64,000 bases of DNA, taken from NCBI RefSeq assembly GCF_036850765.1, contig NC_089490.1, forward strand, positions 125,454,522 to 125,518,521, given 5' to 3'. Both the position numbers and the translations under genes were made by a program. Below the pieces are notes generated by a model. It ran no database searches. It was not told the origin of the DNA and saw only the letters and a program-made list of their open reading frames with translations. Positions within the stretch are counted from its first letter, which is position 1, and every line of letters begins with the position of its first letter. Positions 44,615 to 57,489 of this stretch are shown in pieces. Source of the stretch: Saccopteryx bilineata. Taxonomy: Eukaryota > Chordata > Mammalia > Chiroptera > Emballonuridae.

Positions 44615-47600
44615 CTGGGGCTGCGTTATGGTGCCAAGCTAAGATGCTCCCCTACAAAATCAGGTGCAGGATGTAATAGACTTATGGGCAAAATAGGAGA
44701 CCCCTGCAGAGCCCTAAGGAGCACACCAGCCAAGTCAATGCTGGCCCCAGCACTGGGCCCATGACTGGGGCTTCTGGATATGTCTGTCCCCCCAAACATG
44801 TGCTTCCCATGGAAAGAAGTTTCTTAGAACTAACAATGGATAAGCCTCATGGGCATGCTCTCCCCTGGAACTTGGTCTGCAGGTGTTCGTCCAGTTCTTA
44901 CTGCGTCTGCTCTGATGAACCTGTCACTTTCAGGATCTAAAATAAAGTGTACTGTGGAAACAGAGCTCCATGGCCTGGATGGTTAGCTCCCTCTAGACCC
45001 TAGGGGCACTTGCCGGCCTTGCGGGGTGAGGTCGGGCCCCTTCAGTCAGTGCTGGCCCTAGGCTGTGACTGCATGGGAGGAGTGTGGGGCCCGTGGCCAT
45101 GACACCTCCTCCCCTTACTCCCCCTGCTGGACAACAGTGAAAGCACAGTTAGGTGCCTGGGGTACCAGAGGAAGGATGCCTTCTGCCCAGAGAAAGTACC
45201 CCAACAGCATGCGAGCTCTTGGAACCTGTAATGGAGGTGCAGGGTGATGGTGTTGAGTCCTTTCAATATTAAACACCACAGTGCTTTGGATGTGAGCGGT
45301 GTCTGGCTTGGCTGGTGGTGTTGGCACTAAACAAACTCAGTATCCTTGTTCCCCACAAAAGGGGAGACCTGGACTGGCTGCTCCCCATGACACACCAGCA
45401 CCCCACAAGACACAGAAGTGCCTTGGGGCTGGGTGCCCACACTGAGCATTGGCAGGAAGGTTGCCTACCTAGGGCAGCTCCAGCTCAGACAGCAGCTATC
45501 CGCAGGGGTTTCCAAAGAGCCAACAGAACTGCTACTTGAGGGCTCACCAGCAGCTGAGTCAAATGACTGAGTCTGGGAACCAGGACTGCAAACAAATGGC
45601 AGCACTCTGAGACAGTGGGGTAGGGGAGATGGGAGGTCACTAATGTGTTAGCTCTAAAGTGTGTGTTACAAAAAGGCTTTAAATTTTTCCAATCAAGGGT
45701 TGGGGCTCTCCCAAGCATCAGGCACTGTGCTGGTGAGGTAGAGGCTCTGTCAGGGGCCAAGTCCCCAGCCTGCAGGAATCTTTGTGGCCACTCACTGAAG
45801 GACAGCCCTGACCACAACCTGGGTGGGACTTGGCTACCCCAGCCCTGCCATCATCCACAATGACAGTGTTTAAGCAGAGGACAAGTTTTCCTTAATTCCT
45901 ATTATTCTGAGAGTTGTGGGAACCTGGTTCTCCCCAGAAACCATAATTTCAATCTTGATCCCTTGTTTTCCTAAGAAGGATCTGGAAGAAACACCTTTCC
46001 CTCTGGGCAATTTAAAGTTACCAAGCCAGCATCCTAGAGGGATACATTCTTGCAACTCTCACAGGGACGTCCCCCAGGGCCACACCAGGCTGCCCAGCAG
46101 CTCAGCCCAATGACCTCCAGTGCCCCCCACAGCATGGAGAGCGATGTCCATACTCCAAGCCTGGAAGTCATTCTGACTCACTGCTGAGTAGGCTGTCCAG
46201 GCACACACTGAGATCGCAGAGGCCACAGAGGGCCCTCCTCACACTCCTACAGTCAGTCTGTCTGAGGTCCCCAGCCTCACCGGAGATCTGGACACAGGAG
46301 GCTGTCCTGGGATCTAGGAGTCACTCCAAACTAAACACTGCTGGGAGAAATTACAGCTCTCAACAAATGAGAGACCACCCTCCAAGACAGCCCCCAGAGT
46401 TCACATTCTCGACAACCTCGCTGGGCAGTTAGTAGCCCAGAGGCAAGCATGTTCCCAGAACTGACGGCAAACATCCCTGCTGCGAGCGGCCCGCTACCTG
46501 GGAATGACCAGGTATTTTGCTGACTTTCAGGAAACAAGTGTCATTACTTCCATTTTGTACTTAAATAAAAAAGTGACCCAGAAGCAGGTAGCTCTGGGGA
46601 TCTGTGACCATGTACCCCACCAACACTGGCATCTCTAAGCATGAGCCACATAGCACAGGATCGCTACGCAGACTCCACCTGCTAGTGCCCAGGATCATTA
46701 GGTACAGGATGGAACCAAAGAGAACAGAGGAAGCAGTTTCCATGCAAAAAGTGGAGGAAATGACAAGGTTAGTGAATGTAGGGCCTGGGCAGTTGAAACA
46801 GCTTCCTACCAGGGTAGGAGCCCAAAGAAGCAGAAGATACCATGTTCCTACCTAAGCCCATTTAACAACACCGCCTAGGAAGAGTGCACAGCTCAAGTCC
46901 AGGTACAAAAACAAACAAAACAACATTCGGTTCCTCACTAAAATTTAAGATACAGGCTTCCAGAAACACCTACAGATGGCATGTCTGGAAAAGCTTGTCA
47001 ATCCACATAAATAGCTATACCGTACCAGCCCACATATCAACATGAACCAAATTAACTTCAGCCCAAGAGCTCCAGCCTCTAGAAAGTGCTGGAACCACAA
47101 CCCGATCGGGTTGGCACCATCTCCAGCCACCCCTGAAACACTTCAGAAGATCACTACTGCAGAGGACCCAGAAAATCACAGGATGAGGACAGAACACTAT
47201 ATATTTATAGAACCCCTTCCCTCTCCGTGAGGCCCCCCCCCCCAGACACAGTGCCATCCTGGATGTCAGGATTTTTTATAACAAATCAGCCTGCCACTTC
47301 TGCTGGGGAAACTGGCCAATCCCTGTCCCCCCTACTTGAAACCCTACAGAAAAAGGCAGCAAAGGAGTTTATTTTAACACACCTGAACACAAGGACAAAG
47401 AGGAAAGGAGAAGTTAGAAACAAGGAGAGATTGGCAGGTTAGCGAGCACGCTGCCTCCGGGACAGACCAGCACTGCTAGTGGTTCACAGCAGAGAATTCC
47501 AGAAAGTCTCAGGAACTAAATCGCAGGGTCCCGGCGATGGGCTGAAGGCCGGATGCAGTCCTGTCGCATGGCAGCTGGGTCCGTCCTTGTCCTCGTCAGG

Positions 47601-48160
47601 TAAAGAGGGAAAGGTGACGTTCTGGAGTGAGATCCTGCACGCGGGATGTGGGACCGGACAGATAACAAAGAGATTGTGTCAGAGTCCATGCGCTGAGCAC
47701 GGGGGTTTCTGTCTCTGCCTGGCCCCCTCTCCTCACTCGGACCAGGACTTAAAACATCTCAGGGAAGCGTGATGAACTCGAGAGAAAAGATGCACAGCCC
47801 CCGGTAGTCAGGTCCCTAGCAAAATAGCCCAGACTCCTTGATGCCCATGCGATGCCCAGCGCCCAGCCCACCCTCATCACGCCACTAGAGCGCTGTCTCC
47901 AATGTAAACAGACGAAGTCACTGAACAAACTAAAAGCATGATTACAGGGGGCCAGCGAGATAAAATGGAAGGAATCACCTGGAAATCAGAATGGAAAGGC
48001 AAAGAGGTGGAAAACAGGCGAGGAGAGAAGACATAGCCATATAACAATAAAACAGGATCAGCGTAAGCACCTTGCAAGTGTCATTAAGTTCAGAATAACC
48101 AATAAAACTTCTAACATGCAACTGAGAAAAATAACATTAACTGTGAACTATGACTTTGCC
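44615..48160. other. GC-richer unique region, no gene seen
   Basis: About 3.5 kb without recognisable transposons. Frames are short and overlap on both strands. A C9 run at 47235-47243 and scattered CpGs are present, but there is no CpG-island density. I see no convincing splice-bounded frame. Confidence 0.4.
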
Positions 48161-48561
48161 TGAAAGTGAGCAAAGGTTCAACATGTTATTTAAAACACGG
48201 TGTTGGTATTTCCCAAGTGGGGTCTCCCGTGCGCCCATACTGGGCTAACCTGCTGGGGAGGAGTTGGGGAGGGGGGATGCTTCTGAAAGGTAAAGACCTG
48301 CAGGCCATGCCCCCCAAACTCAACTCCTCAGGTGATTCTTTTGTAGGGTAAGGTTTGAGAACCACTAACTGACCTACCTACTGGGGGAGTGAGAGCCTGC
48401 TGTGGGCAACTTTCACCCCCATCCTGCTGGTGGAGAGGGGTCAGGTAGGGTGGCCACCTGGCAGAAAGCCTCTTCCACAGAGGACTCCATCTCTCTGTGC
48501 ATTGGAGGAAATAGCCCTCATCTGCTTCATCTGGGTTTTCCTTTTAGAAGGTGTGTTCCTG

Positions 48562-48753
48562 CCTGACCTGTGGTGGCGCAGTGGATAAAGCGTTGACCTG
48601 GAAATGCTGAGGTTACCGGTTCGAAACCCTGGGCTTGCCTGGTCAAGGCACATATGGGAGTTGATGCTTCCAGCTCCTCCCCCCTTCTCTCTCTCTGTCT
48701 CTCTCTCTCCCTCTCTCTCTCCTCTCTAAAAATGAATAAATAAAATAAAAAAA
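48562..48753 (+). mobile_element. tRNA-derived SINE (short type)
   Basis: TSD TAGAAGGTGTGTTCCTG at 48545-48561, with one mismatch at 48754-48770. Same head, B box (GGTTCGAAACC) and CT tract as 36490-36709. Confidence 0.93.
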
Positions 48754-49094
48754 TAGAAGGTGTGCTCCTGGAGGGCAGGGCCCCCACTCTCAATTGCACA
48801 GAAACCATCCGCTACAAAATGGGCGTGGTGGCCTTTAGGAACAACAGCCACAATACAAATCTTGCAAGAATGGTCACGACAGTGGGACCGTGGATCAGCC
48901 CACCAAGAGGCAGCAAGAGGCTTCCGTGTCATAGAACAACGACCTGAGCAGCCACGGGCAAGAGAAAAGTGCTAGAAGCTGTCACAGGAAACCAAAGACG
49001 GGTGTGCAGACTTGACGGCCGCTGGAGGGGCTGTGACATGCCACATCTAGGGCAGCCTTGGATGCCTTGGAAATTAATGCAGTTGGTGCGGATC

Positions 49095-49260
49095 ACTGGT
49101 TCTCAAGCCTAGACCCCGTCAGACCCAGCTGGGAGCTTCAAAAAGCATAGAACCTGAGGCTCCCCAGAATCAGAGCTACTGAACCAGAACCTCCAGTGGG
49201 GTGAGGATAGGAAAGAACAGGCATTCTAGCAAAAAGCTATCCCCAGGGTTTTCATGTGCC
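49095..49260 (+). repeat. MER5-like hAT-Charlie remnant
   Basis: CACTGGTTCTCAAGCC, CAGAATCAGAGCTACTGAACCAGAACC and CAGGGTTTTCATGTGCCACC follow the MER5A internal order. Confidence 0.65.
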
Positions 49261-49654
49261 ACCTGAGTTAAACTTCCCTCCAGGGGCAGAGACCCCTCAA
49301 CAACAACACCAAGTGTCCACTAGCAGCACTCTTCCCCCTTACAGGATGCCTGTGGTGGTAACAAGGTTTTCCTTTCTTGTGCAGGGGGGGGGGACCACTT
49401 CACTGTACCTTCCAGGAATGGCCACGGATTCCAAGCTTTTCCAGGTGTCCGGCTGAGGTTTTTCTCCCCAGGGAAGGAAACATTCCTCCCGACCTGGCCC
49501 TACCTGGTTCCCCTCATCCATCAGCAGCTCCACCATCTCTGCTGGAAGATGCTTCTCCTGGAGTCTGCCGCATTTCTGCCCGTTTGGCGAGGGGCCACAG
49601 ACTCACTTTGCTCCGGACTCTGTTTATGCAACCAAACAGCCCGAAAGATGGACT

Positions 49655-50065
49655 TGCTTCCTGGGGCTGCTTTGATAGCATCCTGCACAGCGGTGGCTGA
49701 GACTGAAGAAGTCTATTCCTCACAGTTCTGGAGGTCAGACATCCAAAGTCACATGTTGTCAGCAGGTTCCCTATGAGAAGTTAGGTCTGTACCGGGCCTT
49801 TCTCCTAGCTTCTGGTAGGTTACTTCAGGCATTCCATCACTTTCTATCTTCACATCATTCTTCCCTCTGTTTCTATGCCCAAATGTCCCCTTTTTACAAG
49901 GACTCCAGTCATGGTGGATGAGGACACAGTCTAATGACCTCATCTTATTTTACTTGATCAGCTGCAAAGACTCTATTTCCAAGTAAGGCCACATTCACAG
50001 GTACTGGGGATTAGGGCCTCCTCATGTGTTGGGGGGAACTCCATTCAACCCAGAACAGGAGAGAC
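49655..50065 (-). repeat. MaLR-type LTR remnant
   Basis: Plus strand reads CCTCACAGTTCTGGAGGTCAG ... TCCAAGTAAGGCCACATTCACAGGTACTGGGGATTAGG ... CATTCAACCCAGAACAGG, which is the reverse complement of MLT1/MST-type LTRs. Diverged. Confidence 0.65.
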
Positions 50066-50122
50066 AGGTTTTCCCTCAGGATCAAAGAGCCCACATACCC
50101 ACTGTCCATAGAAAAGGTATGG

Positions 50123-50490
50123 TGCCCTGGCTGGTTGGGTCAGTGGTAGAGCGTCAGCCCGGTGTGTGGAAGTCCTGGGTTCAATTCCTGGCCAGGGCAC
50201 ACAGGAGAAGCACCCATCCACTTCTCTACCCTTCTCCCTCTCCTTTCTCTCTATCTCTCCCTACCCCTCCTGCAGTCAAGGCTCCATGGGAGCAAAGTTG
50301 GTCCTGGTGCTGAGGATGGCTCCATGGCTTCTGCCTCAGGCACTAGAATGGCTCTGGTTGTAATGGAACAACACCCCAGATAGGCAGAGCATTGCCTCCT
50401 GGTGGGCATTCTGGGTGGATCCCAGTTAGGCACATGCGGCAGTCTGTCTGACTGCCTCCCTCCTTCTGTCTTTGGAAAAATACAAAAAAG
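50123..50490 (+). mobile_element. tRNA-derived SINE (long type), full length
   Basis: TSD AGAAAAGGTATGG (50110-50122), one mismatch at 50491-50503. Head GCCCTGGCTGGTTGGGTCAG, B box GGTTCAATTCC, body with GGATGGCTCCATGG and GGCAGAGCATTGCC, ending GCAGTCTGTCTGACTGCC. Best-preserved long-type copy here. Confidence 0.93.
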
Positions 50491-52790
50491 AGAAAAGGTG
50501 TGGTTTTCTTAAACTCAAGAAGTTCTTTTCCAAATGGCAATTATTCAAATATGAAACTCAGCTATTTTTGAAAGAATTGTTAGTGTGGTTTTAAAGCCCC
50601 AAATATCTATATTTCTGTAACCACTGATAGGACATGGTCATCAATCTCTCCCCATCTTGGTCTCCATTCTCTGAACTCCATGTTTCTTACTTGCCCTTTA
50701 GATGAAACAATAGGACACAATTCTGAAGACATTAATGTATAGTGGAGTAATCTAATATCCCTCTCATTCTTATTCTAGATGTCATGTATAACTGATGTAG
50801 TTTAAGGCCACTTGCATTTGGATTTAGTTCAGTAGGAAATACAAGGCCATTGAAGGCCTTTGGACATAGGCTTAGAGCTGGCAGTAAAGTCAGAGAAATG
50901 GCACCCTGAGGAGTGCTCCAGATACCTCTCCCTGAAACTTCAACAAATTCAACAACTAGAGAGAGAAAAACAACCTCAGTAGCATCCGAAATACACATAC
51001 ATCAAACAAAGGTATGATTGGGTGAAAAAGTGGCTGAGTATATAATCCGCTCTGAAGGAAATAAGACGGAGAATGGAGTATTCTGCTTTCCTCACTGACC
51101 TGAGCAAGGGCTACTTTCACTTGGAATTGAGAGAAAGCAAGGGCTGGGGGTGCGGAAAAAGCTGGGCTAGGGCAGAGGTGTTCAAGCCAAGGAGAAAGTG
51201 TGCCCACGGCTCAGCCCATGCAGAGCTAACACCAGCAGCAGACCCCGGCAGAGGTGAGCAAGCAGTTGCCTTCTTTACTCCCAGAATCCTGGTCGGTGAG
51301 CGTGGGCAGTGTGCAAGTGGATCCACCTGGAGCTTCGGGTATGGGTGCCCACATTTCTGGACAAAGGGGCTGAGTCGGAGACTGTCAATAGTGACCCTCT
51401 GTGTGGGCTGTGACCAGAGTCTCTGAATATTCCTGGCTTCCCAAACAACAGCATGTGGGAAGCATACGAGCTGGCTTCCCTACACCCGGACCTGTCTGGG
51501 CGCGGCACCTCCGCCAGCCATACAGGCTAACAAAGCACACTGCTGGGAAAGAGAACTGTGGAAGTGGTGGTGGAGAAGGGCATGCAGGCAGCTTGCAGAG
51601 AGGCTCTGGAGAGCAGACCTGTGGAGTGCTGAGGCATACTAGACATGCCCGGAGGCTCATAGAAAGACACCTGAAAGGCAATTGGCTCCCAGCCCTGCCT
51701 GATTATGCTGGTGGCTCTGGCTAACAAAGCCTTACCCAGAACCCTGCATTGAGTGGGGATAAGAGGAGATTTGGCAGCTCTTAGAGCCTCTTGCTCTCCA
51801 GGCAGTGGCTGGGGCAACTTCACAGATGGGTCCTCAGGCTCCTGGTTCAGGATGAAGAGATTTGGGGAGAGGCTCCAGGAAAATGGACTCTCCCATTGTT
51901 GGAGCCTGCAAACGCTAACAAGCCCCACCTACCAACAGGACTGAGGCCTAGTTTGTATCATCACCATAGGGACACAACAGCAAATCTCTGCCTAAGAGTG
52001 CCATAGGGGCAGAACCTGGAGTATAGCATCACCAGCCGAAAAGAGAGAGAAGAAAGAAAAAGGAAGAAGATAACTTCTCAAAACCAGAAAAAATCCACAG
52101 TCTTTATAACATTTTCCATTTCTTTCTTGTATTTTTTATCTTTTTATTTTCCTTCCACATTGGTCATTTTATCCTCTTTCCAGTTTATTCTTTTCTTTAC
52201 ATTTTGTGTTATTACTCATAGGTGTTACATTTTCCAATCTTTTTTTTTCTATGAGTGTTACATTCCAAACCTTAACTCAATTTATTTCTCTCTTTTTTTT
52301 CTTCATTTCTCTTTTACTTTTTCTCTCATTCAAATCTCACCCACAAACAAATTATTTTATTCTGAATTCAAATTTTTTTGTGTGGCATTTTGTGTGCTTT
52401 TTATTTCGCTTTTTATCTCTTTAGCATTTCCTTCAACTCTGGCTCTCCATTCTATAGTTTTTGTGCCACTCAATATAATAGAATTTTCATTTTTCATTGT
52501 ATTTTTTTTCTTTTTTCTCTTTCTCTTTTTTCTTTTCTCTTACACTATTTCTTTCATTTGACCATCATTTACAAACAAATTATTTTATTCTTGATCCAAA
52601 TTTTTTCTTTGTTACATTATGTGGGTTCTCGCCTCATTTTTGGCCTCTTTGTCACTCCTCCCAACCCAGGCCCTCTGTTCTATGTATTTTTGTTCCACTT
52701 AGCACAATATAATTTTAAGTTTTTTACTGTATTTTCTCAAAAATTTTTTTTATCAACTCTTATTAGTGTTCTTAACAATATCACTCTCAA

Positions 52791-54010
52791 ATGCCATTAA
52801 AGAAAAAGAAATTGAATATCATGGATACAAAAGACAGTGATGTAGCTCAGATAGATGAGGAAAAATCTGTAGAAAAAATTTTAATAGTTTAGATACCTTG
52901 GAGTGAAATGACAGAGAATTTAAAATTGAAGCCCTAAAAATACTCAGTGATATACAAGAAAGCACAGAAAAGCAATTTAGGGAGCTCAAAAAACAATTCA
53001 ATGTAAAGAAAGAATACTTCACCAAGGAAATTGAAACTATGAAAACATATCAAACAGAAATGAAAAACTCAGTTCATGAACTGAAAAATGAGATAACAAG
53101 CTTAGCCAATAGAACAGGCCAGATAGAGGAGAAAATTAGTGACATAGAAGACAGACAACTAGAGGTACTACAGAGAGAAGAAGAGAGAGACTCCTGAATT
53201 TAAAAAAATGGGATAGTCATACAGGAATTGTCTGACTCCATCAGAAAGAGCAACATAAGAATAATGGGTGTATCAGAAGGAGAAGAGAGAGAAAATGGAA
53301 TAGAGAACATATTTAAACAAATAATAGACAAGAAATTCCCAAGCCTGTGGAAAGAACTAAAGCCTCGAATTCAAGAAGCAAACAGAACACTGAGTTATCT
53401 TTTTTTTTTTTTTTAATTTTATTTTATTTTATTTATTCATTTTAGAGAGGAGAGAGAGGGGGAGAGAGAGGAGAGAGAGACAGGGGGGAGGAGCTGGAAG
53501 CAGCAACTCCCATATGTGCCTTGACCAGGCAAGCCCAGGGTTTTGAACCAGCAACCTCAGCATTTCCAGGTCGATGCTTTATCCACTGCGCCACCACAGG
53601 TCAGGCAACACTGAGTTATCTTAACCCTAACAAACCTACTCCATGGCAAATCATAATGAAATTGGCACAAACCAATGACAAACAAAAAATTCTCAAGGCA
53701 GCCAGGGAAAAAAAGAATACAACATATAAAGGAAGGCCCAATAGATTATCATCAGATTTCTCAGAAGAAACTCTACAAGCTAGAAAAGAGTGGACCCCCA
53801 TACTTAAAATTCTGAAAGAGAGGAACTTCCAGCCCAGAATACTATACCCATGAAGCTATCCTTCAAATATGAAGGAGAAAAAAAAAAAACATTCACAGGC
53901 ACAGAAAAGATGCAAGAATTTATCACCAGAAAACCCCCACTTCAGGAAATACTAAAGGGGGTTTTCCAACCAGACACAAAGAACAAAACAAAACAAAACT
54001 ACAAATAAAA
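52791..54010 (+). pseudogene. L1 ORF1, broken, split by a SINE
   Basis: ATG 52791 (MPLKKKKLNIMDTKD). Stops appear early (after KILIV near 52890) and in the coiled-coil part. The RRM-like region is open at 53228-53400 (NIRIMGVSEGEERENGIENIF) and, after the SINE, at about 53622-53853 (NPNKPTPWQIIMKL onwards). Encodes the L1 RNA-binding protein in intact copies. Confidence 0.8.
53386..53621 (-). mobile_element. tRNA-derived SINE (short type) in L1 ORF1, with 15-bp TSD
   Basis: SINE 53401-53606 with perfect TSD AACACTGAGTTATCT at 53386-53400 and 53607-53621. T-run (its poly(A)) on the left, head (complement of GCCTGACCTGTGGTGG) on the right. Removing it restores the ORF1 frame, which gives the order of insertion. 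Confidence 0.95.
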
Positions 54011-54299
54011 GCTCCAGCAAGATTGCAATAAAAACAAGATTAATTGTGACAAAGAAACAAAAAAGTGGAGAGGACAAAGAAGCATTCATGAGATAATGTA
54101 CTACAATGAATATGATATGTATGCTTTCCATTACTTAATGGTAACCACCCCTGAAAAAAACCAACATAGAAGTACATGGCTTGAAAAAAGAAGTAACAGA
54201 GAAAAGAAGTATGGATTACAACCAAACAAAAACAAATGATCGAAAAATAAAAGAGAAGAACCAAACAAGATACAAAACTATCAGAAAGCAATATATAAA

Positions 54300-57188
54300 A
54301 TGGCAATAGAAAATGCTCAAATGTCAATAATTACACCAAGTGTAAATGGTTGAACTCACCAATAAAAAGACACAGAGTAGCCAGAATGGGTTAAAAAAGA
54401 AAATCCAACTGTATGCTGCCTACAAGAAACATATCTAAGCTACAAGGATAAAAACAAATTCAAAGTGAAAGGTTGGAAAACAATACTCCAAGCATATAAC
54501 ATTCAAAAAAAAAAAAAGCAGGTGTAGCAATACTCATATCTAACAATGCTGACTACAGGACAGCAAATGTGATCAGAGACAAAAACAATCATTTCATAAT
54601 GATAAAGGGGACACTGAATCAAGAAGACATAACACTTCTTAATATGTATGCACCAAACTGAGGAGCACCAAAATATATAAGACAGCTACTGACTGACCTA
54701 AAAACAAAACTGACAAAAATACAATCATACTTGGAGGCCTCAATACACTGCTGACGGCACTAGATCGTTCATCCAAACAGAAAATCAATAAAGAAATATT
54801 AGCCTTAAACAAAACACGAGAACAATTGGATATGATAGACATCTACAGGACATTTCATCCCAAAGTGCCAGAGTATACATTTTTCTCTAGTGTACATGGA
54901 ACATTCTCAAGAATTGACCATATGTTGGGCCACAAAGGAACATCAACAAATTCAGAAAGATTGAAATTATACCAAGCATATTTTCTGATCATAAAGCCTT
55001 AAACTAGAATTCAACTGCTAAAAAGAGGTAAACAAACCCATAAAAATGTGGAAACTAAACAATATACTTTTAAAAAATAAGTGGGTCAAAGAAGAAATAA
55101 GCACAGAGATCGAAAGATACATACAGGCAAATGAAAATAATACAACATATCAGAGTCTTTGGGATGCAGCAAATGCAGTAATAAGAGGGAAGTTTATACC
55201 ACTACAGGCCTATATGAACAAACAAGAGAAAGCCCAAGTAAATCACTTAACTTCACATCTTAAGGAACTAGAAAAAGAACAAAGACAACCCAAAACCAGC
55301 AGAAGAAAGGAAATAATAAAAATCAGAGCAGAAATAAATGGAATAGAGAACAGAAAAACTATAGAAAAATTAAAAAAACAAGGAGCTGGTTCTTTGAAAA
55401 GATCAACAAAATTGACAAACCCTTGGCAAGACTCACCAAGGAAAAAAGAGAAAGGACTAATATAAACAAAATCCAAAATGAAAGAGGAGAAATCACCACA
55501 GATATCATAGATATACAAAGAATTATTGTAGAATACTATGAAAAACTATATGCCACCCAATTTAACAATCTAGAAGAAATTGATAAATTCCGAGAACAAT
55601 ACAATCTTCCTAGACTGAACTATGAAGAAGCAGAAAGCCTAAACAGACCCATAAGCAGGGAGGAAATAGAAACAACCATTAAAAACCTCCTCAAAAATAA
55701 AAGTCCAGGGCCAGATGGCTATACTAGTGAATTCTATCAAACATACAAAGAAGACTTGGTTCCTATTCTACTCAAAGTCTTCCAAAAAATTGAAGAAGAA
55801 GCAATACTGCAAAACACATTTTATGAGGCCAACATAACCCTTATATCAAAACCTGGCAAGAACAACACAAAAAAAGAAAACTATATCTCTAATGAATACA
55901 GATGCTAAAATACTAAACAAAAGAATAGCAAACCGAATACAACAACACATTAAAAAAATAATTCATCTTGATCAAGTGGGATTCTTTCCAGAATCACAAG
56001 GATGATTCAACATACGTAACACGGTAAACGTAATACACCACATCAACAAAACAAAGAACAAAAACCATATGATTTTATCAATAGATGCAGAAAAGGCATT
56101 TAATAAAATACAACATCATTTTATGTTTAAAACACAACAAAATGGGTATAGAAGGAAAATATCTCAACATAATAAAGGCCATGTATGGTAAACCATCAGC
56201 TAACATCATATTAAATGGCATAAAATTGAAGACTTTTTCCCGTAAAATCAGGAAAAAGATAAGATTGTCCACTCTTTCCACTCTTGTTCTATGTAGTGCT
56301 GGAAGTTCTAGCTAGAGCAATCAGACAAGAGAAAGAAATAAAAGGCATTTATATGGGGAAAGAAGAAGTAAAGGTTTCACTTTTTGCAGATGATATGATC
56401 CTATAGATCGAAAACCCCAAAGACTCCACAAAAAGACTACTAGATACAATAAACCAATACAGTAAGTTTGCAGGATACAAAATTAATATACAAAAGTCCA
56501 TTGTTTTTCTATATGCCAACAATGAAACATCAGAAAATGAGCTCAATAAAACAATTCCCTTCATGGTTGCAACAAAAAAATAAAATACCTAGGAATAAAC
56601 ATAACAAAGAATGTAAAGGACCTATATAATGAAAACTACAAAGCATTGTTAAGGGAAATTGAGAAAGATATAATGAAATGGAAAAATATTCCTTGTTCTT
56701 GGATAGGAAGAATAAATATAGTCAAAATGACTATATTACCCAAAGTGATATACAAATTTAATTTAATTCCTATAAAAATTCCAATGTCATATTTTAAAGA
56801 AATGGAACAAAAAATCATCAGGTTTATATGGAACTATAAAAAACCTTGAATAGCCAGAACAATCCTAAGAAAAAAGAACGAAGCTGGGGGCATTACATTA
56901 CCTGACTTCAAATTATATTATAGAGCCACAATAATCAAAACAGCATGGTAATGGCAGAAAAATAGACACTCAGACCAATGGAACAGAATAGAAAGCTCAG
57001 AAATAAAACCACATATATATGGTCAAATCATTTTTGATAAAGGGGCCAACAACACACAATGGAGAAAAGAAAGCCTCTTCAACAAATGGTGCTGGGAAAA
57101 CTGGAAAGCCACATGCAAAACAATGAAACTCAACTACAGTTTGTCCCCTTGTACTAAAATTAATTCAAAATGGGTCAAAGACCTAAAC
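54300..57188 (+). pseudogene. L1 ORF2, frameshifted and lacking its C-terminus
   Basis: Starts MAIENAQMSIIT near 54300 and shows CCLQET-like sequence near 54420. Open pieces include 55046-55465, 55423-55908 ([16 protein letters not shown]) and 56646-56849. The RT motif FADD at 56393-56404 is followed two codons after MIL by TAG. The final third after SKWVKDLN is deleted, so the cysteine cluster is absent. Many breaks; inactive. Confidence 0.82.
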
Positions 57189-57489
57189 TAAGAACTATAT
57201 GATTCCATACATAGGTGGGACACAAAAATGAGACTCAGGAACATGGACAAGAGTGTGGTGGTTACAGAAGGGGGAAGGGAGGAGTAGGAGGGAAAGAGGG
57301 GAGGGGAGGGGCACAAAGAAAACCAGATAGAAGGTGATGGAAGACTATATATGACTTTGGGTGATGGGTATGCAACATAATCAAATGTCAAAATAACCTG
57401 GAGATGTTTTCTCTGAACCTGTGTACCCTGATTGACTGATTGATTGATTGATTAGTGTCACCCCATTAAAATTAATTTAAAAAAGAAGA

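Larger units (their letters stand above)
50882..57483 (+). mobile_element. Plus-strand L1, broken and internally deleted
   Basis: 5'UTR (about 50882-52790, with a T-rich 3' part), ORF1 (52791-54010), ORF2 (54300-57188) and a 3'UTR with G-rich tract (57270-57310) ending near 57483. Its 5' end aligns with that of the outer minus-strand L1. About 1 kb of ORF2 C-terminus is missing: sequence jumps from GGGTCAAAGACCTAAACT directly to the 3'UTR-proximal AAGAACTATATGATTCC. No clear TSD found. Confidence 0.85.

Noticed and set aside
52127..52800. Plus-strand frames of 140-144 codons rich in F, L and S
   Set aside because: They come from the T-rich 3' part of an L1 5'UTR; the composition is a low-complexity artefact.
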